Of a DNA stretch of 64,000 nt, positions 58,828 through 64,000 are shown one piece after another. The stretch lies in the NCBI GenBank assembly GCA_036925085.1, contig JAUPFP010000022.1:1422501-1486500 (forward strand), given 5' to 3'. Source of the DNA: Brachycybe producta (taxonomy: Eukaryota; Arthropoda; Diplopoda; Playtdesmida; Andrognathidae). The notes under the pieces were generated by a model. It had not been told where the DNA came from and ran no database searches. It was given only the letters and a program-made list of their open reading frames with translations. Made by a program: the position numbers and the translations under genes. How positions within the stretch are numbered: the stretch's first letter is position 1; every line of letters begins with the position of its first letter.

Positions 58828-59327
58828 ATGTTGGGAAGCGTAAGACCGCGTCTATGTGCATTTAATATGACTCAGGGTGATGAAAACGGTGGTGGTAACG
58901 ATGCGACTTTACTAGTGTCGTCGTCTGATCTTTTGGATTATAACGAGGCTCAGCGTCGACAACAAGGTCCTCTTCCAAGAATGCGTCGAATGAGCGCCTC
59001 AATGATGGACGATGAATGTAGTTCATCATCTTGTAATCGTGAAACGATACACAGTGGTCATTTTATGGTGAGCGACATTGACGACACTGAGCCTCAAGAC
59101 GATGATGAAGACGACGACGTTGTTTCTGTTCCCGTTTCTGACGGTGGAGATGATCGTAACGAAGGGAGGAAACAGTTGTTGCCAAATAGTAGATCGGGAT
59201 ATGATTTCGAAGGAACTGCCATCAAAGAGACAGCTAATACTTATAATTTTGGACCCAGAAGTAGTAAATCTGTGTCTATTGACGCAACACTCACAAAACT
59301 CTTTCGTTGCATGACATTAGCTTATAG
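58828..59327 (+). CDS. MLXIP: Mondo (MLXIP/MLXIPL, ChREBP) N-terminal exon, partial
   Basis: A single exon of about 166 residues ends TTATAG at a GT donor (59328, phase 2). IHSGHFMVSD (~74-83) matches Mondo conserved region 1, and FGPRSSKSVSIDATLTKLFRCMTLAY (split here as FGPRSSKSV and SIDATLTKLFRCMTLAY, ~141-166) matches region 2, which holds the CRM1 nuclear export signal. Mondo proteins are bHLH-ZIP factors that pair with Mlx and sense glucose-6-phosphate; these regions belong to their low-glucose inhibitory module. The acidic linker (DDDEDDD, ~91-97) is typical. The next expected exon (region 3, SPKWKNFKG-like) was not found before 64000, so the intron exceeds 4.6 kb. A second in-frame ATG at 58867 is an alternative start. 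Whether the bHLH part exists cannot be seen. Confidence 0.85.
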
Positions 59328-61712
59328 GTAGGTTTTTTTCTTCTTCTTCTTCGAGCTTATTTACGTCCATCTTGTGTACTTTGATCAGATTAAAATCCAT
59401 AGTTTTGTGTTTGCTTAGTGCTGCGAGTCGCTTCGATCGAATAAACGATCGGTTTCTATAATTGAAATCTAGTTGGCGCTTGTGTATTTTGTGTCTCGTT
59501 TGATCGTTTAAACGATCGTATTGCTTATTTGTTTCCGGATTGTGCAAAATGGTCGAGTAAAAGATCGACTGTTATTTTTCATATGACTGGCAATTTTTTT
59601 TTACTGTCCTCCCCTCCCCTCTGCCCCCCTTGAACCTGTGTGCTAATTTCAGTTTATGAATTTTGATATTATTCTAGTTTTAAAAACGTCCTTTTAAATA
59701 TGACCGTGGCCTTATTTTGTTGAACATAATAAAATATTGAAAACAATGAAATTAGCGGTCAGAAACCTTAAAAAAAACCTCCTCCCTCATGTTTCTCTCC
59801 ACCAGTGGCACGTGGCTTTCTACCCTTGAAGATTTCACAATGACCTTTAACCTCTTTTCTTTTCTAAACTGAAAAATGAGGGATCTTGAGCTTAACGATC
59901 GATATGTATCGATATCGCGTATGTTCTTCCCACCCTTCTCTAAAATATTTCATATTTCTATTGTAGATTTCCCCATTCTTTTTCGCAATTATTATTTAAA
60001 TTTAATATTTTTTTTTAAGTGTTTAGGTTTTTAAAGTGACGTAACACAGTTATGTCATTCAACGATTTATTCATCATTGTGACGTCATAATGTTGGATAA
60101 ATCGATAAAATGAATAGGCTTAGTCGATGACAACATGTCTACAGATAAACATATATTGATGTGACGTCACTTGTTAGTCAGCTGTTTGGAGTAACCGATG
60201 AGTTTTAAAACGTACTAACTTTGATTGCATAGAATAGGTATTTCAAAATTTATATTTGAAGGATTAGAATTTGGATTTATTTAGCTAAATCCTACTGTCT
60301 TATCCTTTTTCAAGCCCCCCTTTTTTCTGATTATGGTGACCCTAATGAACCTTGAAGCCATTTCGAAATGAATTGACCCTTATCTTTTTGGTATATCAGC
60401 TTTTTTTTTTCAATCAGGATGAAACTTAATCATAATTAAAGATATTTGTGCTCGTGTGAGCTTCTTCAAAAGTGCTCAATTAATTACGCTCCTCCCTCCT
60501 CCACTTTACTTGCAATCAATCAAATATTAATGACAGTGGAGGCGGAGCTGAATCAACGCATTAACCAATCAGATTACAGGAAGATCTCATAAGCACCCCC
60601 TTTAGTAGCAATAAATCATAAATGATAATGAGGGCAGAGCTACAATAATCGATAAGCCAATCAGCATCGAGGTAGCAATATTATCATTATTAACTCCTCC
60701 TCCGCCTCTTCAATTTTGATAACACAAATTGCAATGATTAAGGGGCGTGGTTTATTTATCATAACAAAATCCTATAAACAGGAAAAAATACTTTTTTTTT
60801 CCTGTTTCTGAATTAAAAATGCAATTATTAAGTCAACTAAGTCACCCAAATTCTTCAAGATTTAGGCAGAATTTCATTCTGTGTTTATTGCGTAATGGGT
60901 CTAGACAATTAATTTAGTTAATGATATAACTGCACTGCGAGGTCATAGTATATACATAAAGAGTTTCGCATGATTAAAACTCTTGTAATAATATACTTTT
61001 GACAAATAGGGCATGGCTAATAAAAAGCCATTGACATGACTAAGAGGGTGAACCAATATGGCGTCTAATTCAACATATTAAACAGCCTTCTGTCTCAAAA
61101 GTGTTAACATGTCACTAAGCCTCGCGCGGATTTTACTGTCTTTATTTGATTGACAGGTGGTTTTACGTCATAAGTCTCTTTATTCATGAAAATAGGTGGA
61201 GCTTTAATATTTTTCTTCTCAAAAATGTTTACATAATATACATAAGAATAGAAAACTCAAGGAAAAAACTTTTAAAAGAATTTTCAAACCATGGCTTTAA
61301 AAAAAGTAAATTTAGAAAGCAAAAATTGTTGCCAAAAAATAAAGTCATCAATCAGAAAATGTTTTCTTTTTTAAAAGTAGTAATTAAAGTGTAAAGTAAA
61401 CATTGAAAATGATATATATAAATAAAGAAAAAGAGAAATTTTTTAATATTTTTCTATAACTGAGTTGTCTGTTTACACAAGTCTAGCCGCCTGCTGTTAT
61501 TTTTTTTATATAATCCGCATTAAAATCAATCAAACTCGTATCCCCCACCTGTTAAACAATCGTCCATTCAATGTGTACAAGTGTGAAGGGCGTGTCATTT
61601 GCTCACAAGTTTCGCCCACCTTATAGATCTATTAACATGAATGAAGCTCAAAGGCGACGACACAGGGGGGAGAATCTCGTAATGAAAATCCAAAATTGAA
61701 TCGAATTCTGAA

Positions 61713-62064
61713 TAAAGCCTTGTTTACACGGTGGCGATAGTTCTATCGTCAGAGTAGCTGTCATGAAAGTTGTGATAGTTCACTCTCACGATAGCAACTG
61801 TCTACACGTCTTGAAGTAACGTGATATGTCTGTCACATGACAAGTGTGACGTCTACTTCATAGATATCATTGAGTCAACAACAGTGTTGCCTCTCTCTCC
61901 CTCCAGAAGCCAAATTTCCCCACAAAGTGGATATTTCCCTACAAGCAGTCACACAACAACTATTATTATCGCGACAGTACTATCAACTATCTAGCTAAAC
62001 AAGATAGTGTGTTAGTGCTATCGCGACAGTGCAATAGTGACTATCATCGTGAAAACGGGGCTTA
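61713..62064. mobile_element. TIR element rich in CGATAG/CTATCG repeats
   Basis: The left end TAAAGCCTTGTTTACACGGT and right end CACTATCGT-type CGTGAAAACGGGGCTTA are inverted. The interior contains many CTATCG, CGATAG and TATCGCGACAGT words, giving several internal hairpins. Confidence 0.75.
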
Positions 62065-62087
62065 AATTATAGTCGATATGTTACTGT

Positions 62088-62195
62088 ACTGTCAATCTGC
62101 AGAATCAGTCAATCTGCAATTACTAGTGAATCTGCAAAATTCAATACATTTTAGGTGTTTAGTTTTGCAGATTGACTGATTCCGCAGATTGACAG
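62088..62195. mobile_element. Palindromic MITE (TGTCAATCTGC family), deleted copy
   Basis: TGTCAATCTGCAGAATCAG on the left and CTGATTCCGCAGATTGACAG on the right match the family at 481-673. The block with CCTAGGCAATGTGCAAAACA is missing, so the element is about 85 bases shorter. Confidence 0.82.
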
Positions 62196-62819
62196 TAACA
62201 GATATATAATAAAATGGGGGATAAACAGTGAATCGGCTTGCCATAATATTATGTAGCGCTCTGTACACGCTATGAATGTCGTACATGATTTTGTCTTCTA
62301 TGTCGTCCCCCTTTGATGAAACTAGTAAAGAGAAAACATGGGCGGATCCTTGCAATAAAGAGCGCGCGACCAATGAACGGAAGCCTTCATTGTCATTAGA
62401 ATACGTAACTCCTCCCACTCACGTGAACCCCTTTTTTATCCATCAAGGATAGTTTTCGGTTCTTGTTGTGAATCTTCTGTTATGTCACACCAGCTGCTAT
62501 AGTGTGACGTCATAATTGAATCCAACTTAATAACAAAGTTAATTTCCTTTACTTCAAGAAAAGCAGAAAAACAGAACCCATACATAAAACACGAAATTCT
62601 CATTAATAAATTACATTAAAGAGTAAAAACATGATTGGTCAATGGCCTTTTTTTCTCACGGGGGGTGGCTCTCCAAGTGGAATTCGAAAATAAAACTTTT
62701 TCTTTACAAGTTTCAACTCTTAAGAACCTTTTTAGAGGCTATATTTTTCGTAGTTAACATTAAATTAGTCTAGTTTTTTTTTTTATAAATTTTAACCTCT
62801 AACGTGTCTTTTTCGTTCT

Positions 62820-63600
62820 TTTTCGTTCGTCCAAAGTTTGTTAGAAACTAGAATAGTAGGCGAATAAGCTAAAAAAAGGGCCTACTTTTAATGTTGATGG
62901 CTTTGAAAAATAAATTTTTTTAGGATCGATTGATATACTATGATAGCAAATTTGACATTTTTGGCGCCAATTCTCACTTCAAATTGGCGCCAATAGGTGA
63001 TTGAGAATTTGAAAAAGCTTTCAGACAAAAGTTCAAAGTTTCTTAGAAACTAGAATTGTAAAAAATTATCCTAAAAGTCTTTTTAATAATGGCACACATC
63101 TTGAAAAATAAACTTTTTATGAAAGTTTATCAAATTTGACATTCTTGGCGCCAACTTTGAACTATTTTCAATACTTCAAAATGGCGCCAATCGGTGAACG
63201 AAAAAGCTGTCAGGCAAAGTTCAAAATTTCTTAGAAACTAGAATTGTAAAAAATTATCCTAAAAGTCTTTTTAATAATGGCACATCTTGAAAAATAAACA
63301 TTTTTTATGAAAGTTTAACAATTTTGACATTCTTGGCGCCAACTTTGAACTAGTTTTCAATACTTCAAATTGGCGCCAATCGGTGATTGAAAACTTGAAA
63401 AAACTTCCATACAAAATTTCAAAGTTTCTTAGAAACTAGAATTTTAACGATTATGCTAAAAGTATTTTTTTTTTATTAATGACACATTTTGAAAAAATAA
63501 CTTTTTATGACAATTTATTAAAATTTGACATTTTTGGCGCCAACATTGAAAACGTCAAAATTTAAATTATTTACAAATACTTTTTAGCAAATTCAAGTGC
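62820..63600. repeat. Tandem repeat, period about 190 bases, with TTGGCGCCAA palindromes
   Basis: TTAGAAACTAGAATTGTAAA-type starts recur near 62840, 63043, 63229 and 63424. Each unit also contains AAAAATAAACTTTTTATGA and one or two TTGGCGCCAA-like palindromes (near 62964, 62985, 63147, 63181, 63334, 63370, 63533; another at 63691). The TTAGAAACTAGAA start links it to the CTAGAAGGGTAGCT MITE family. Confidence 0.82.
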
Positions 63601-63953
63601 TATTTTCTAGTTTTCAGTTTTCTATTTTTGTAGATACTTTAAAAAAAAAACTTACATTTTTTTTAAAAAAAAATACCAAATTTTATATTTTTGGCGCCAA
63701 TTTGAAGAGAGAAAAAAAAGTCATAAAAACTTTTTATTTTTAAAGATGACGTCATTAGAATTTCTCACCCAAAAGCAATGGGTGAATTTTATTATTATGC
63801 GTTTCCCTTTTTTTTTTATAAACTCTGAATAAAAGACAGAAAAACAACAAAATTTTTGGAACTTTCTAATTTTAGCCGCTGCGATAAAATGTGTGTCCAA
63901 TGTTCCAATAAAACTTGAAGGATACTGAAACCGTAATGCCGCATATTAAGACA

Positions 63954-64000
63954 GGCAATTAGAAATCGGTACAAACAGAAGTTTTCTCCGATCTTTTTAT
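63954..64000. mobile_element. Left end of a Mutator-like MITE, cut by the window edge
   Basis: ACAGGCAATTAGAAATCGGT matches the left ends at 26419 and 28492. The right end is outside the window. Confidence 0.7.

Larger units (their letters stand above)
59328..64000. other. Mondo intron 1, left part
   Basis: No coding exon recognised. 59340-61700 is AT-rich with polypyrimidine tracts and several TGACGTCA/TGACGTCAC sites (near 60079 and 60161). Then come a TIR element (61713-62064), a small palindrome (62088-62195), a fragment related to 56603-57016 (about 62215-62315), a ~190-base tandem repeat (62820-63600) and the left end of a Mutator-like MITE at about 63954. Confidence 0.55.

Noticed and set aside
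61146-61394. 82-residue frame in Mondo intron 1
   Set aside because: Lys/Phe/Ile-rich composition expected from AT-rich noncoding DNA; does not match the expected Mondo region 3.
1-64000. Autonomous transposon or viral genes
   Set aside because: No transposase, reverse transcriptase, integrase or viral protein motif was recognised in any frame supplied or examined.

Overview
This is an animal nuclear DNA window: AT-rich, intron-rich and dense with short non-autonomous transposons. It carries nine protein-coding genes. Every exon chain below was rebuilt by hand from open frames, splice dinucleotides and phase continuity. The proteins (major vault protein, citron Rho-interacting kinase, a Nir/rdgB phosphatidylinositol transfer protein, Mondo) are metazoan. 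Short introns (about 50-1,000 bases), high AT content and TIR-element-filled introns suggest an invertebrate. A tunicate or another compact bilaterian genome is plausible, but the window does not settle it.

Layout, left to right. 1-5246: intergenic, AT-rich, with a degenerate ~170-base tandem repeat and a TIR element holding a 21-base satellite. 5247-7910 (+): RSRC2. 9307-11536 (+): a metzincin-like metallopeptidase of the fungal YIL108W type. 14701-29754 (-): PITPNM/rdgB, 20 exons, complete, with a tRNA-derived SINE in one intron. 29755-35193: gene-free and element-rich. 35194-38999 (+): MVP, 12 exons, complete. 40335-51837 (-): citron kinase, 32 exons, complete. 53001-53592 (+): TXNDC17. 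53707-56105 (-): short-chain acyl-CoA dehydrogenase (ACADS), complete. 57099-57948 (+): CCDC86/Cgr1. 58828-59327 (+): first coding exon of Mondo (MLXIP/MLXIPL); the rest lies beyond the right edge, across an intron of more than 4.6 kb.

The genes do not form one pathway. Their grouping is nevertheless notable: from memory, the human counterparts of RSRC2, PITPNM2, CIT, ACADS and MLXIP all lie at 12q24.23-q24.31, PITPNM1 and CCDC86 at 11q12-13, and PITPNM3 and TXNDC17 at 17p13. The window therefore looks like a surviving piece of an ancestral linkage block. TXNDC17 and ACADS converge with stop codons 114 bases apart and probably overlapping 3' UTRs. CIT/TXNDC17, ACADS/CCDC86 and PITPNM/MVP are divergent pairs.

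The rest is mostly palindromic MITEs. One family (arms containing CTAGAAGGGTAGCTCAATC) sits in introns of most genes. A second family shows 9-base target duplications (Mutator-like). An 800-base foldback element is bounded by TTAA. No transposase reading frame was recognised.
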